A stretch of 64,000 bases of DNA from Fusibacter_A sp965140735 (GTDB lineage Bacteria; Bacillota; Clostridia; Peptostreptococcales; Acidaminobacteraceae), in NCBI GenBank assembly GCA_965140735.1, contig OZ223306.1, positions 4,464,001 to 4,528,000 of the forward strand, read 5' to 3'. Numbering within the stretch: the stretch's first letter is position 1; each line of letters opens with the position of its first letter. The translations under genes and the position numbers were made by a program. Below are positions 53,524 through 62,552 of this stretch, one piece after another. Below the pieces are notes generated by a model. It was not told the origin of the DNA. It did not search any database and saw only the letters and a list, made by a program, of their open reading frames with translations.

Positions 53524-54756
53524 ATGTATACAAATCTGGATAGAATCAGACTGGATATAGAAACACTCTCGAAGTTTAACGATTCTGATGGAGAGGGCTT
53601 AATGCGTTTTTCGCTTACAAGTGCAGATCGTGGTGCAAGAGCATATTTAAAAGCAGAACTTAATAAGCTTCAACTTGATGTTTACGAAGATGCGGCTGGG
53701 AGTGTATTGGGCAGACTAGAAGGTCGTGATCCTCTAGCACCAGCGATCCTCATCGGATCGCATTTTGATTCTGTACGCAATGGTGGTAATTTTGATGGAC
53801 CAGCTGGTGTGGTTATGGCACTTGAAATTATGCGTGTTTTAAAGGCAAAAAAGATCAAGTTGAAATATCCAGTTGAGTTTGTGGCAATGATTGAAGAAGA
53901 GGGTGGACGGTTTGGTGCCGGTGTCTTTGGAAGTCGAGCAATGACAGGTCAAGTTACTTATGAGGATCTCGTCAAAAATAAGGATGAAGCAGGTATTTCA
54001 ATGGCAGAAGCATTTGAATCTTTTGGATTTGATCCAAAATTGATTGGAAAAGCGGCGAGAAAACCAGATGAAATAAAGGCTTTTATTGAACTGCATATTG
54101 AACAAGGTCCAGTGCTTGAGACTGAAAAAATAGATGTGGGTATCGTGACATCTATCGTTGGTATAAGAGAATTTAAGGTTTTAATTAAAGGGCGTCCTGA
54201 TCATGCTGGCACTACGCCTATGACGCTCAGAAAAGATGCGCTTTGTGCAGCAGCGGAGATTATCGCGAAACTGCCAGAGTATGCTAAGTCCGCAGGAAAT
54301 GGTACTGTTGCCACTGTGGGCGTTTTAAATGTTAAACCAGGAGCGGCTAATATTGTTCCAGGAGAAGTTGAATTTACTGTGGATATTCGTTCAGAACAAA
54401 CCTCGGCAATTCAAGTTGTATATGAAAAAATTGAAAAGAAATTGAAGGATCTTGTACAATTAAAAGGCGTTCAATTTGAAATAGATATGTTACTTTCTGT
54501 CGAACCTGTTGCCATGTCAAAAGGGCTGACAGAGATCTTTAAAAATCAAGCTAATCAGAATCAAATTTCGTATAAAATGATGACCAGTGGTGCTGGGCAT
54601 GATGCGATGATTATGGCATCTCTAGCGCCATCAGGATTGATTTTTGTACCGAGTAAAGAAGGTAGAAGTCACTGCAAAGAGGAATGGACAGATTATGATG
54701 CTCTGCAAAAAGGGATTGAGTTAATTTGCCATTCTATAATAGAACTAGGGAGGTAA
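53524..54756 (+). CDS. M20-family N-carbamoyl-L-amino-acid hydrolase / allantoate amidohydrolase type
   Basis: 410 residues from the ATG with AAGGAGG 5 bases upstream (an ATG at 53491 has no site). Zinc-dependent amidohydrolase of the hydantoinase/carbamoylase group: SLTSADRGARAYLKAEL, GSHFDSVRNGGNFDGPAGV (metal His and Asp), EEEGGRFGAGVFGSRAM, FIELHIEQGPVLE, GRPDHAGTTPMTLRKDA, and TSGAGHDAMIMA at the end. These enzymes release free amino acid, CO2 and NH3 from N-carbamoyl amino acids, or act on allantoate. With the ATC-hydrolase family gene nearby, N-carbamoyl-cysteine is one plausible substrate. Confidence 0.85.
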   Translation: MYTNLDRIRLDIETLSKFNDSDGEGLMRFSLTSADRGARAYLKAELNKLQLDVYEDAAGSVLGRLEGRDPLAPAILIGSHFDSVRNGGNFDGPAGVVMALEIMRVLKAKKIKLKYPVEFVAMIEEEGGRFGAGVFGSRAMTGQVTYEDLVKNKDEAGISMAEAFESFGFDPKLIGKAARKPDEIKAFIELHIEQGPVLETEKIDVGIVTSIVGIREFKVLIKGRPDHAGTTPMTLRKDALCAAAEIIAKLPEYAKSAGNGTVATVGVLNVKPGAANIVPGEVEFTVDIRSEQTSAIQVVYEKIEKKLKDLVQLKGVQFEIDMLLSVEPVAMSKGLTEIFKNQANQNQISYKMMTSGAGHDAMIMASLAPSGLIFVPSKEGRSHCKEEWTDYDALQKGIELICHSIIELGR

Positions 54757-54760
54757 AGAG

Positions 54761-55924
54761 ATGACAATAAAAGAACGTGTACACTCATACAAGGATTATG
54801 CAGTAGAAATGCGTCGTGAATTTCATATGAACCCAGAGCCCAGTATGAAAGAGTATAGGACATCAGATCGTATTATGGAAGAACTCAAGTCAGCTGGTAT
54901 CGAGTGCCAAAAAGTGGCTGGAACAGGTGTTATTGGCATTATCAAGGGAAAAGGTGAAGGCAAAACAATTGCACTTAGAGCGGATATAGATGCGCTTGAT
55001 CTTCAAGAGACCAATGAGGTTGCTTATAAGTCACTAAATGATGGATTCATGCATGGTTGTGGACATGATGGGCATGCAGCGGGTCTTTTAACTGCAGCAA
55101 AAGTGTTGAAAGAAGTCTCTGATTCTTTTAAGGGTCAAATAAAGCTTATTTTTCAGCCGGCTGAAGAAACAGCAAAAGGTGCGAAAAAATTGATAGCAGA
55201 AGGCGTACTTAAAGATGTGGATGGTATTTTTGGAATTCATCTTTGGAACGATGCGCCTGTTGGTAAGATTTCAATAGAAGCAGGTCCACGGATGGCTTCT
55301 GCAGGTATTTTTAAAATTTATGTAACGGGTAAGGGCGGTCACGGTTCGATGCCACATCAAGGTGTGGATGCTGTTATGGTGGGTTCTGCCATTGTAACGA
55401 GTCTTCAATCATTGATCAGCAGAGAAATAAGTCCTTTAGATCCAGCGGTACTTTCAATTGGAATCTTCAATGCAGGCACTCGTTTTAATGTACTTGCTGG
55501 AGAGGCTTATTTAGAAGGGACAACACGTTGCTTTAGTATGGAAGTCAATGATGCTTTTGAAGGTATGATGAGACGTGTGATAGATCATACGGCATCCGCT
55601 TATAGAGCAAAAGCAGTTTTAGAATATGAACAATTGGTTGTGCCAACCATTAATGCACCAGAGATGTCTGCAATCGGCGAGAAAGCTGTTGAAGCTCTAA
55701 TGGGGAGAGAAGCGCTTGTGACCTATGAAAAAACCACTGGTGGTGAGGACTTTTCATACTATTTAAAAGAAGTCCCAGGAGCGTTTGCGTTTGTGGGTAC
55801 TAAAAATGTCGATAAGATTCCAAACTTTCCACATCATCATCCTAAGTTTGACATTGATGAAGATGCACTTGAGGTAGCTGCGGGTTTATATGCTCAGTAT
55901 GCTATATCTTATCTAAATGAGTAG
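54761..55924 (+). CDS. M20D-type amidohydrolase (N-acyl-amino-acid hydrolase)
   Basis: 387 residues. Motifs: RREFHMNPEPSMKEYRTS, ALRADIDALDLQETNEVAY, FMHGCGHDGHAAGLL with the metal Cys and His, QPAEETAKGAKKLI, GIHLWNDAPVGKI, GKGGHGSMPHQGVDA and HHHPKFDIDE. This is the hippurate hydrolase/N-acetyl-diaminopimelate deacetylase/IAA-amino-acid hydrolase group, which removes acyl groups from N-acyl amino acids. GGGAGG 11 bases upstream; starts 4 bases after the preceding gene. The next gene is a close paralogue. Confidence 0.88.
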   Translation: MTIKERVHSYKDYAVEMRREFHMNPEPSMKEYRTSDRIMEELKSAGIECQKVAGTGVIGIIKGKGEGKTIALRADIDALDLQETNEVAYKSLNDGFMHGCGHDGHAAGLLTAAKVLKEVSDSFKGQIKLIFQPAEETAKGAKKLIAEGVLKDVDGIFGIHLWNDAPVGKISIEAGPRMASAGIFKIYVTGKGGHGSMPHQGVDAVMVGSAIVTSLQSLISREISPLDPAVLSIGIFNAGTRFNVLAGEAYLEGTTRCFSMEVNDAFEGMMRRVIDHTASAYRAKAVLEYEQLVVPTINAPEMSAIGEKAVEALMGREALVTYEKTTGGEDFSYYLKEVPGAFAFVGTKNVDKIPNFPHHHPKFDIDEDALEVAAGLYAQYAISYLNE

Positions 55925-55937
55925 AGGTGGTTTTGTG

Positions 55938-57104
55938 ATGGATGTCAATAAGGTTTTAGAAGAACAAGCTGAATATGTCATTCGTATGCGTAGGGAGTTT
56001 CATAAAAATCCTGAAGTGAGCTGGCAAGAATATCGGACTTCAAAACGCATAAAAGAAGAATTGGATAAAGATGGGATTGATTGGGTTGCGTGTGCTGAAA
56101 CTGGTGTAGTAGCTACGATTCGTGGTGAGTTACCAGGTGGGATAGTTGCTCTAAGGGCTGATATGGACGCACTTCCTGTAACGGAACAAAATGAGGTTGA
56201 CTACAAATCCATCAATCAAGGGGTTATGCATGCTTGTGGGCATGATGGTCATTCTGCCATGTTGCTTGGTGCTGCAAAAGCTTTAAACGCGCTTAAAGCA
56301 GAAATTCCAGGTTCTATAAAACTCTTATTTCAACCCGCAGAAGAGATGGTAGAAGGCGCCAAACGAATGGTAGCCGAAGATGCATTAGAAGGTGTGGAGA
56401 CCATTTTAGGCATACATCTTTGGAATGATCTTGAAACAGGAAAGATAAATATTCAATCTGGTCCCAGAATGGCATCGGGAGATTATGTGGTCATAGACTT
56501 TAAGGGAAAAGGGGGTCACGGTTCTATGCCGGATCAAACCATTGATCCCATTTTAGTAGCATCAGCCTTTATTATGAATTCACAGACGATTTTAAGTAGA
56601 GAAAAGAGTCCAATGGAATCTGCGGTTTTTACAGTGGGTGAGCTAAAATCTGGAACTCGATTCAATATAATACCGGAAAGTGCCCATCTTGAAGGCACTT
56701 TGAGATGTTATGGTGAAGAAGCGAGAGATCGGTTTGCAGATGCTATTAAACGTCATGCACATGAGACGGCAAAGTCTTTTGGAGCAGAGGCCACTGTGAC
56801 GATTCATAAAGGCACACCGGCAACCATTAACGATCTTAAAATATCTCAATTTGCAACAAAGGTTGCTGAGCGCATTGTTGGTTCTGGCAATATGGCATAT
56901 CAGGAAAAGACAACAGGTAGTGAAGATATGGCTTATTATTTACAGAAGATACCAGGGGTGATGGCCTTTGTAGGTGCTGGACATAGTGATAAGTCACTTA
57001 GTTTTCCACATCATCATCCTAAATTTGATATAAATGAAGAGAGTTTAAAGCATGGTACAGCACTTTATGTACGCTTTGCACTTGATTATCTGAATAAAAT
57101 TTAA
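55938..57104 (+). CDS. M20D-type amidohydrolase (paralogue)
   Basis: 388 residues from the ATG with AGAGGTGG 7 bases upstream; an ATG at 55917 would overlap that site. Very similar to the preceding gene: RREFHKNPEVSWQEYRTS, ALRADMDALPVTEQNEVDY, VMHACGHDGHSAMLL, QPAEEMVEGAKRMV, GIHLWNDLETGKI, GKGGHGSMPDQTIDP, HHHPKFDINE. The two are a tandem duplicate pair that probably differs in acyl or amino-acid preference. Last gene before the serS leader; no clear terminator follows. Confidence 0.88.
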   Translation: MDVNKVLEEQAEYVIRMRREFHKNPEVSWQEYRTSKRIKEELDKDGIDWVACAETGVVATIRGELPGGIVALRADMDALPVTEQNEVDYKSINQGVMHACGHDGHSAMLLGAAKALNALKAEIPGSIKLLFQPAEEMVEGAKRMVAEDALEGVETILGIHLWNDLETGKINIQSGPRMASGDYVVIDFKGKGGHGSMPDQTIDPILVASAFIMNSQTILSREKSPMESAVFTVGELKSGTRFNIIPESAHLEGTLRCYGEEARDRFADAIKRHAHETAKSFGAEATVTIHKGTPATINDLKISQFATKVAERIVGSGNMAYQEKTTGSEDMAYYLQKIPGVMAFVGAGHSDKSLSFPHHHPKFDINEESLKHGTALYVRFALDYLNKI

Positions 57105-57113
57105 AATTTTTAC

Positions 57114-57141
57114 TTGATATTATTTCATTCTGCGATAAAAT
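57114..57141 (+). promoter_or_regulatory. Putative sigma-A promoter of the serS T-box transcript
   Basis: TTGATA (57114-57119), 16-base spacer, TAAAAT (57136-57141), just before the T-box stem I. Confidence 0.55.
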
Positions 57142-57149
57142 AAAATTAG

Positions 57150-57376
57150 AATATTAATCAGTGTTGATTAAAGCTAAGGCTTAAATTTTGCGATAGAGAG
57201 CTAGCGGTTGGTGAAAGCTAGTGTGAGATTGAGCCCCTCCACTTTAGGAACTGTCGACGATGAGTCGAAGGGTGAGCCCTTTATAGCTTATACGAGATGG
57301 TAGCTGAATTTTCAGTTACAATTTGGGTGGCAACGCGGAGCTTCCGTCCCATATTTTGGGATGGGAGTTTTTTTGT
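57150..57376 (+). promoter_or_regulatory. T-box leader of serS
   Basis: Contains a stem I region (57189-57290), the T-box sequence GGGTGGCAACGCGG (57325-57338) and a terminator CCGTCCCA/TGGGATGGG with seven T (57344-57374). Uncharged tRNA-Ser would stabilise the antiterminator. A possible specifier is TCC at 57238-57240 (in CCTCCACTTT), which fits serine, but I cannot prove the fold. The downstream serS gene supports the serine assignment. Confidence 0.9.
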
Positions 57377-57387
57377 TAAATCATTAG

Positions 57388-57642
57388 TTTTCGTCCAGCT
57401 TAGAGGCAGGAGTGTTCAACCTGCTCTAAGCGGTTAGACGAGAACGGGTCAGGCAAAGCAGTGCTTTGACAGACAATGATTAGGTGCAACAAGATTTGAG
57501 CCGAAAGCTGTGATGAGGGGTGTTCAACCTCAAACAGCGTCAGTGAAAATCGGTTTAAGGCATCGAAAGATGGCCCAAATGTTGTTCTTGTCATGGGCTT
57601 TTGATAGCTTCAGTATAGGCATGTGAGGCTATCGCAGAACAA
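57388..57642 (+). ncRNA. Structured RNA of unknown class between T-box and serS
   Basis: About 255 bases of GC-richer sequence with clear helices: TTTTCGTC/GACGAGAA (57388-57395/57437-57444) around GCTTAGA-G-GCAGG/CCTGCTCTAAGC; CAAAGC-AGT-GCTTTG (57454-57468); CCGA/TCGG (57501-57504/57550-57553) around GCTGT..GAGG/CCTC..ACAGC (57507-57538); CATC-GAAA-GATG with a GNRA loop (57561-57572); GCCCA/TGGGC (57573-57598); GATAGC/GCTATC (57603-57633). The loop of the GCCCA arm (TTGTTCT, 57582-57588) pairs perfectly with AGAACAA at 57636-57642, a pseudoknot. Two of the hairpin loops carry the same GTGTTCAACCT. It lies past the T-box terminator and 36 bases before serS. I do not recognise a known riboswitch, tRNA, 6S, SRP or RNase P signature. 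Confidence 0.65.
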
Positions 57643-57678
57643 TTACACGATTATAAACAATAAAAAGGTGGTGCAGTA

Positions 57679-58959
57679 ATGTTAGATATCAAATTAGTGA
57701 GAAGTAACCCTGAGCTTGTTAAAGCTAATATTAAAAAGAAATTTCAAGATCATAAACTGGTTTTAGTGGATGAAGTCATAGAGATGGATGAAGCTTATAG
57801 AGCTGCTAAGACAAGAGGTGATGAGTTAAGAGGCATTAGAAATGCAGTCAGCAAGGAAATTGGTGGCTACATGGCTAAAGGCATGAAAGAAGAAGCTGAG
57901 AAGACAAAGCAAAAAGTGGCGGCAATCAGTGCTGAACTTGAAGAACTTAAAGTTAAAGAGCAAGAATTATCAGAGCAAATTAAAGAGAGAATGCTTGTGA
58001 TTCCAAATATTATTGATGATTCTGTGCCGATTGGAAAAGATGACAGTGAAAATGTTGAAGTTGAGAAATACGGTGATCCTTTTGTACCGGACTTTGAAGT
58101 CCCATATCATGTTGAAATCATGGAAAAGCTTAAAGGACTAGATTTAGAAAGTGCACGTAAGACCAGTGGTAATGGTTTCTATTATTTAAGAGGTGATATC
58201 GCACGTTTACACTCAGGCATATTGTCTTATGCGCGTGATTTTATGATTGATCGAGGCTTTGAATACTGCATTCCGCCTTATATGATTCGTTCAGAAGTTG
58301 TAACAGGTGTTATGAGCTTCACTGAAATGGAAAATATGATGTATAAAATTGAAGGTGAAGACCTTTATCTCATCGGTACAAGCGAGCATTCAATGATTGG
58401 TAAATTCATAGACAATCTCATGGATGAAGAAGAATTGCCACAGGCACTTACAAGTTACTCACCATGTTTTAGAAAAGAAGTAGGTGCTCATGGGATTGAA
58501 GAGAGAGGTGTTTATCGAATTCACCAATTTGAAAAACAAGAGATGATTGTGGTTTGTAAACCAGAAGAGAGTCCAGAATGGTTTGTAAAACTCTATAACA
58601 ATACGATTGATTTCTTTAGAACACTTGATATTCCAGTACGTGCTCTTGAGTGTTGTTCAGGTGATCTAGCGGATTTAAAAGTTAAGAGTATTGATGTTGA
58701 AGCTTGGTCTCCACGTCAACAGAAGTATTTTGAAGTGGGTAGCTGTTCAAACCTCGGTGATGCTCAGGCTAGAAGACTTGGTATCAGAGTTCGAAACAAA
58801 GAAGAAGGCAACTACTTTGCACATACACTTAACAACACAGTGGTTGCACCACCAAGAATGCTGATTGCCTTCTTAGAAAACAACTTACAAGAAGATGGTT
58901 CAATTAAAATTCCAGAACCGCTTCAAATGTATATGGGGGGTAAAACGGTTATAAAATAG
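57679..58959 (+). CDS. serS: Seryl-tRNA synthetase
   Basis: 426-residue class II synthetase that charges tRNA-Ser (and tRNA-Sec where present). N-terminal antiparallel coiled coil (about 25-105) is followed by the catalytic core with the class II motifs: CFRKEVGAHGIEERGVYRIH (motif 2 region), HQFEKQEMIV, SIDVEAWSPRQQKYFEVGSC, and motif 3 near NNTVVAPPRMLIAFLE. AAAAAGGTGG 7 bases upstream. Expression is under the T-box leader upstream. Terminates at a hairpin 58991-59039. No unusual features. Confidence 0.96.
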   Translation: MLDIKLVRSNPELVKANIKKKFQDHKLVLVDEVIEMDEAYRAAKTRGDELRGIRNAVSKEIGGYMAKGMKEEAEKTKQKVAAISAELEELKVKEQELSEQIKERMLVIPNIIDDSVPIGKDDSENVEVEKYGDPFVPDFEVPYHVEIMEKLKGLDLESARKTSGNGFYYLRGDIARLHSGILSYARDFMIDRGFEYCIPPYMIRSEVVTGVMSFTEMENMMYKIEGEDLYLIGTSEHSMIGKFIDNLMDEEELPQALTSYSPCFRKEVGAHGIEERGVYRIHQFEKQEMIVVCKPEESPEWFVKLYNNTIDFFRTLDIPVRALECCSGDLADLKVKSIDVEAWSPRQQKYFEVGSCSNLGDAQARRLGIRVRNKEEGNYFAHTLNNTVVAPPRMLIAFLENNLQEDGSIKIPEPLQMYMGGKTVIK

Positions 58960-58990
58960 TTTAAGCTTAAACTATAAATCTGATTTAATA

Positions 58991-59039
58991 GCTTCATCGA
59001 AAAGGTCTATGTTTATATAAACAGGACCTTCGATGAAGC
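58991..59039 (+). terminator. Intrinsic terminator of serS
   Basis: GCTTCATCGA-A-AGGTC pairs with GACCTTCGATGAAGC around an AT-rich loop, followed by TATTTTTAATA. Confidence 0.85.
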
Positions 59040-59138
59040 TATTTTTAATATAGGGCGATAGAATAAAAATGGTTAAATAAAATAAATAAGGGTATAAATA
59101 TATTATTATTATAAATAAATAAGTAAAGAGAAACATGA

Positions 59139-59166
59139 GAATACTTGCAGGGAGTATTTTTATGCA
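59139..59166 (+). terminator. Short leader hairpin before the chemoreceptor gene
   Basis: AATACT-TGCAGG-GAGTATT followed by TTTTATG; a small terminator-like hairpin about 50 bases before the MCP start. May attenuate transcription. Confidence 0.35.
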
Positions 59167-59209
59167 CAAAAAATTAAGGGGTAAACAAAAAAGGAGGATT
59201 GAGTCGATT

Positions 59210-61261
59210 ATGTTTAGGAAAATTAAAAAAATCAAAAGTAAAATCCTATGGGGAAGTATCCCGACAGTCATTGTTGCATTTTTGGTTATGGCGATTATCG
59301 TTTCATTAAATGCAGATCAAGTGATTTCAAGTGAAGTTATGAAAAAAGTAGAAACACAAGCGGAACTTGCTAATAAAAAAATAGCGTCGCATCTTACGGC
59401 AAATCAGAAATTGCCGATTGGCGTTTCAAAAACAGTTGAGGTTATGGGGGTAAAATCCGATAATAAAAAGGCATATATTGAATTGGTTCAAAAGATGCCT
59501 TTAACAAATGAGGATACTCTTGGAACTGGAATTTTTATGGCTGAGAAATACGACGGTAGCTACTTTGCACCTTATGCTTATAAAGATAGTGGAAAGATTA
59601 CCTATACGGAAGATTATTTTGTGGACAATACAAATGAAGGTTGGTATGTTGCGGCAGATACAGACAAAGATGTTGCTTGGACAGACCCCTATTTTGATCC
59701 TATCTCTGGAATCACCATGGCTACAGCTGCTTCTCCTATTAGAGATAACAAAAAAGCGCTTATCGGTGTTGCCACAGCGGATATGGATGTAACAAGTATA
59801 CAAAAGTTTGTTTCGGAAATCAAAGTGGGTCGTGAAGGTTATGCTATTCTAATGACGAGCAATGGGTCATATCTGAGCAAAGGATCAGAACCGATAGCTG
59901 TAAATGCTGAAGGCGTATTCCCAAGTATTTTAGACGACCCAAATGCGTCACTGGCATCACTTGGAAAAGAAGCGATTAGTAAAGGGAACGGCATGGGCAC
60001 ATTTAAGGATATAGACGGTGAACATTATGTCTACTATTCAAAAATACCTGAGACTGGATGGATCGTATTACTCTCAATTCCAGAAAAAGAAATTGTTGCA
60101 CCTGTGATTGCTCTTGTCATCAAAATTGCTCTTGTAACAGCGATTGCACTTATTCTATTAAGTGTCTTGTTGGCACTTATTGCTAAAAATATTACTAGAC
60201 CATTGAACCCACTTAAAGAGGAAATTCTAGCGATTTCACAAGGGGATTTCACAAGAGAAATTGTTATAAGTTCAAGCGATGAAATTGGGGATATTTCTAA
60301 TTCAGTAAATCAAATGATCGTCGAACTCAGAGCGACTATGAATGATATTCTATCGACATCTTCAACCGTTGCTTCAACATCAGAAGAACTTGAAGCTTCT
60401 GCTACTCAAAACGGTCAAGCTGTGGAGCAAGTTGCCAAAGCTGCCACTGAAATATCGGAATCTAATTTTGAGATTGCAAAAGTCACTCAAGAATTGGATG
60501 TTGTAATAGGTGAAGTACATGACTTATCTCAAAATATCGTGAGTCAAATGGATGTTGTAACCACCTCGTTATCAAGTGTAAATAAAGAATCCAATGATAG
60601 TCAAGAAGCTGTTAGTCAACTTATAAAGGTGATGAATCAAGTCTTTAATGATGTGAGTAGTTTATCTGCTGTAATGGAAAATTTAGCAGATAAATCCAAT
60701 CAAATTGATTCCATTGTAGAAGCTATTCAGGGGATTTCTACACAGACGAATTTGTTGGCACTAAATGCTTCTATTGAAGCTGCCAGAGCTGGAGAAGCCG
60801 GAAAAGGTTTTGCAGTGGTTGCAGAGGAAATCCGTAAATTGGCAGAGCAATCTTCAAAATCAGCGGATGATATCGCAAGTATTATATCAGATGTAGGGGT
60901 TGTGACTAAATCTGCAAATGAATCCACAACGACAGTGGTGAATTCAATAGGTAGTGGTAAAGATGTTTTGGCTTCTGTAGGAGATGCTTTCTCAAGAATC
61001 GTATCCAATATTTCTGAAATTGATGGCTTGATAGTTGATGCAGATCATTTGGCTAAAAGAATCAGTTCGAGTTCTGATGATGCCAACAACTCTGCGTCTA
61101 GGTTGACTACAATTACCGATTTATCTGCTGAAGAAGCAGCTTCAATAGCAGCTGCCACTGAGGAGCAACTTGCTTCAGTGGAGGAATCTACATCAGCAAC
61201 TATAGGACTTGCACAATTGGCAGAAGAACTACAAAATAAAATTGGTGCTTTTAAACTATAA
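59210..61261 (+). CDS. Methyl-accepting chemotaxis protein with dCache sensor
   Basis: 683-residue transmembrane chemoreceptor. TM1 about 12-34, extracytoplasmic double-Cache domain about 35-295 (TGIFMAEKYDGSYFAPYAYK, VDNTNEGWYVAADTDKD, WTDPYFDPISGITMATAASP, GVATADMDVTSIQKFV), TM2 about 300-325, HAMP (RPLNPLKEEILAISQGDFTRE), then the signalling domain with the tip NLLALNASIEAARAGEAGKG. dCache domains of this form often bind amino acids. I chose the ATG at 59210 with AGGAGG 12 bases upstream; a start at 59135 would add a hydrophilic stretch without a ribosome site. Feeds CheA elsewhere. Confidence 0.9.
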   Translation: MFRKIKKIKSKILWGSIPTVIVAFLVMAIIVSLNADQVISSEVMKKVETQAELANKKIASHLTANQKLPIGVSKTVEVMGVKSDNKKAYIELVQKMPLTNEDTLGTGIFMAEKYDGSYFAPYAYKDSGKITYTEDYFVDNTNEGWYVAADTDKDVAWTDPYFDPISGITMATAASPIRDNKKALIGVATADMDVTSIQKFVSEIKVGREGYAILMTSNGSYLSKGSEPIAVNAEGVFPSILDDPNASLASLGKEAISKGNGMGTFKDIDGEHYVYYSKIPETGWIVLLSIPEKEIVAPVIALVIKIALVTAIALILLSVLLALIAKNITRPLNPLKEEILAISQGDFTREIVISSSDEIGDISNSVNQMIVELRATMNDILSTSSTVASTSEELEASATQNGQAVEQVAKAATEISESNFEIAKVTQELDVVIGEVHDLSQNIVSQMDVVTTSLSSVNKESNDSQEAVSQLIKVMNQVFNDVSSLSAVMENLADKSNQIDSIVEAIQGISTQTNLLALNASIEAARAGEAGKGFAVVAEEIRKLAEQSSKSADDIASIISDVGVVTKSANESTTTVVNSIGSGKDVLASVGDAFSRIVSNISEIDGLIVDADHLAKRISSSSDDANNSASRLTTITDLSAEEAASIAAATEEQLASVEESTSATIGLAQLAEELQNKIGAFKL

Positions 61262-61366
61262 AATTTTCTTGAGTTTACTCGTTCATTATGCCACAGTCGG
61301 TGGTATGATAAAATCATTTTTAGATAGAACTTTTTAGATTTTGATAGTCAATTTTTATGACTTATT

Positions 61367-61426
61367 TAAAAATCCCCCTATTCATAACACTTCTAATATA
61401 AAGGTGTTTATGGATAGGGGGGTTTT
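61367..61426. terminator. Bidirectional intrinsic terminator
   Basis: AAATCCCCCTAT-CATAACAC pairs with GTGTTTATG-ATAGGGGGGTTTT around an 11-base loop; T or A runs on both sides serve the MCP gene and, on the other strand, azlD. Confidence 0.8.
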
Positions 61427-61442
61427 GAATGTAATAGTTCTT

Positions 61443-61769
61443 TTAAAACAGGAACTGGATCATCAGCATGTAACAGACAGTACCGATGCCTATACTCAGT
61501 AAATTGTTGCGTTTCCAAAGATGGAGTCCAGCGACGATGAGGACTGCGAGAAATTCTGGCACAAAAGTACTGATGGCTGTAAATTTAACATTTTTTAAGC
61601 AATAGACCACTAGGATTGCAATAACAGAGGACGGTAGCACTTTACCGAGGTATCTGATAATCGCAGGCGGTTGCTGATGTCTTCCAAAGAGCACGAAGGG
61701 AAATACTCTTGTCAGAAAAGTGAAGAGGGCTATAATGCTAATGATACCAATATCGCGCATTAAATTCAT
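61443..61769 (-). CDS. azlD: AzlD family branched-chain amino-acid transport protein
   Basis: 108 residues, three or four hydrophobic helices, with IALFTFLTRVFPFVLFGR near the start and RYLGKVLPSSVIAILVVYCL, as in AzlD. It is the small subunit of the AzlCD exporter of branched-chain amino acids. GGAGG 7 bases upstream; its ATG overlaps the azlC stop by four bases. Confidence 0.88.
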   Translation of the reverse strand: MNLMRDIGIISIIALFTFLTRVFPFVLFGRHQQPPAIIRYLGKVLPSSVIAILVVYCLKNVKFTAISTFVPEFLAVLIVAGLHLWKRNNLLSIGIGTVCYMLMIQFLF

Positions 61770-62461
61770 AAAGACACCTCCTCTTGATTTTGTATTGGTT
61801 TTCTAAGAAGAATGATTAAACCAATGGTACATATTAGTGCTGGCAAGATAAAGCGACTAGAGCCGAAGACTAGCAGAGCAATCACACCACAGAAAATACC
61901 AATGAGAGCAGGTATATGAACCTTTGCAGAGAGCCATTGCTCTATAAAGATTACTACAAAGAGGGCCGTCATGGCAAAATCAATGCCCGTTGTATTAAAG
62001 AAAATCATTTCACCAAGGAGCCCGCCTAGCACAGAACCAATAACCCAATAGGATTGGTTAAGGCTGGCAATTGCAAAAAAAACTTGATCTTCATTTAAAT
62101 CAGAAGGAATTTGTGTCCCACATAAAAGAGAATAAGTTTCATCTGTTAAAGAGAAAATCATATAGGGGTATGCTTTCCCCATATGCTTGAACTTTTCGAT
62201 AAAAGACAAACCATAGAATATATGCCTGCTATTGATGGAGAGTGTCATCAATATAACCGATAAGAAGCTTATGGGACTGCCTAAAAAGCTAATGAGTACA
62301 AATTGCATAGAACCGGCGAATACAAAGGTGCTGATAAAAAACGCCCAGATAAAGTTATAGCCTGCTCTTTGTAATAAGAGTCCAAATGCAATGCCTAAAA
62401 AGAGATACCCAAATAGGACGGGAATCGTTTTTATAAAAGCAAATCGAAGTGTTTTATTCAT
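61766..62461 (-). CDS. azlC: AzlC family branched-chain amino-acid exporter
   Basis: 231 residues with about six or seven membrane helices. Motifs: GIAFGLLLQRAGYNFIWAFF, TFVFAGSMQFVLISFL, INSRHIFYGLSFIEKFKHMG and FSLTDETYSLL, all typical of AzlC. AGGAGG lies 8 bases before the ATG (a TTG one codon upstream is less likely). Large subunit of the AzlCD exporter. Divergent to the XRE-cupin regulator, which probably controls it. Confidence 0.9.
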   Translation of the reverse strand: MNKTLRFAFIKTIPVLFGYLFLGIAFGLLLQRAGYNFIWAFFISTFVFAGSMQFVLISFLGSPISFLSVILMTLSINSRHIFYGLSFIEKFKHMGKAYPYMIFSLTDETYSLLCGTQIPSDLNEDQVFFAIASLNQSYWVIGSVLGGLLGEMIFFNTTGIDFAMTALFVVIFIEQWLSAKVHIPALIGIFCGVIALLVFGSSRFILPALICTIGLIILLRKPIQNQEEVSL

Positions 62462-62518
62462 CAATAGAACCTCCTAGAATTTATTATTATATCGATTATC
62501 ATATTTACTTTTTATAAT

Positions 62519-62552
62519 ACGAACGATATAATGATATAAAACGAGCGATATA
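62519..62552. promoter_or_regulatory. Direct-repeat operator candidate between azlC and its regulator
   Basis: ACGAACGATATA (62519-62530) and ACGAGCGATATA (62541-62552) start 22 bases apart, two helix turns, in the divergent promoter region. This placement suits a dimeric XRE-type regulator. Confidence 0.5.

Noticed and set aside
57400..57594. 64-codon minus-strand open frame opposite the serS leader
   Set aside because: It lies exactly across palindromic RNA helices, lacks a ribosome site and has no family resemblance; an accident of the structured region.
57388..57642. tRNA, second T-box, 6S, SRP, RNase P or tmRNA
   Set aside because: No TTCGA-type T-loop with acceptor stem, no second TGG-AAC box, and none of the conserved cores of the other RNAs was found.
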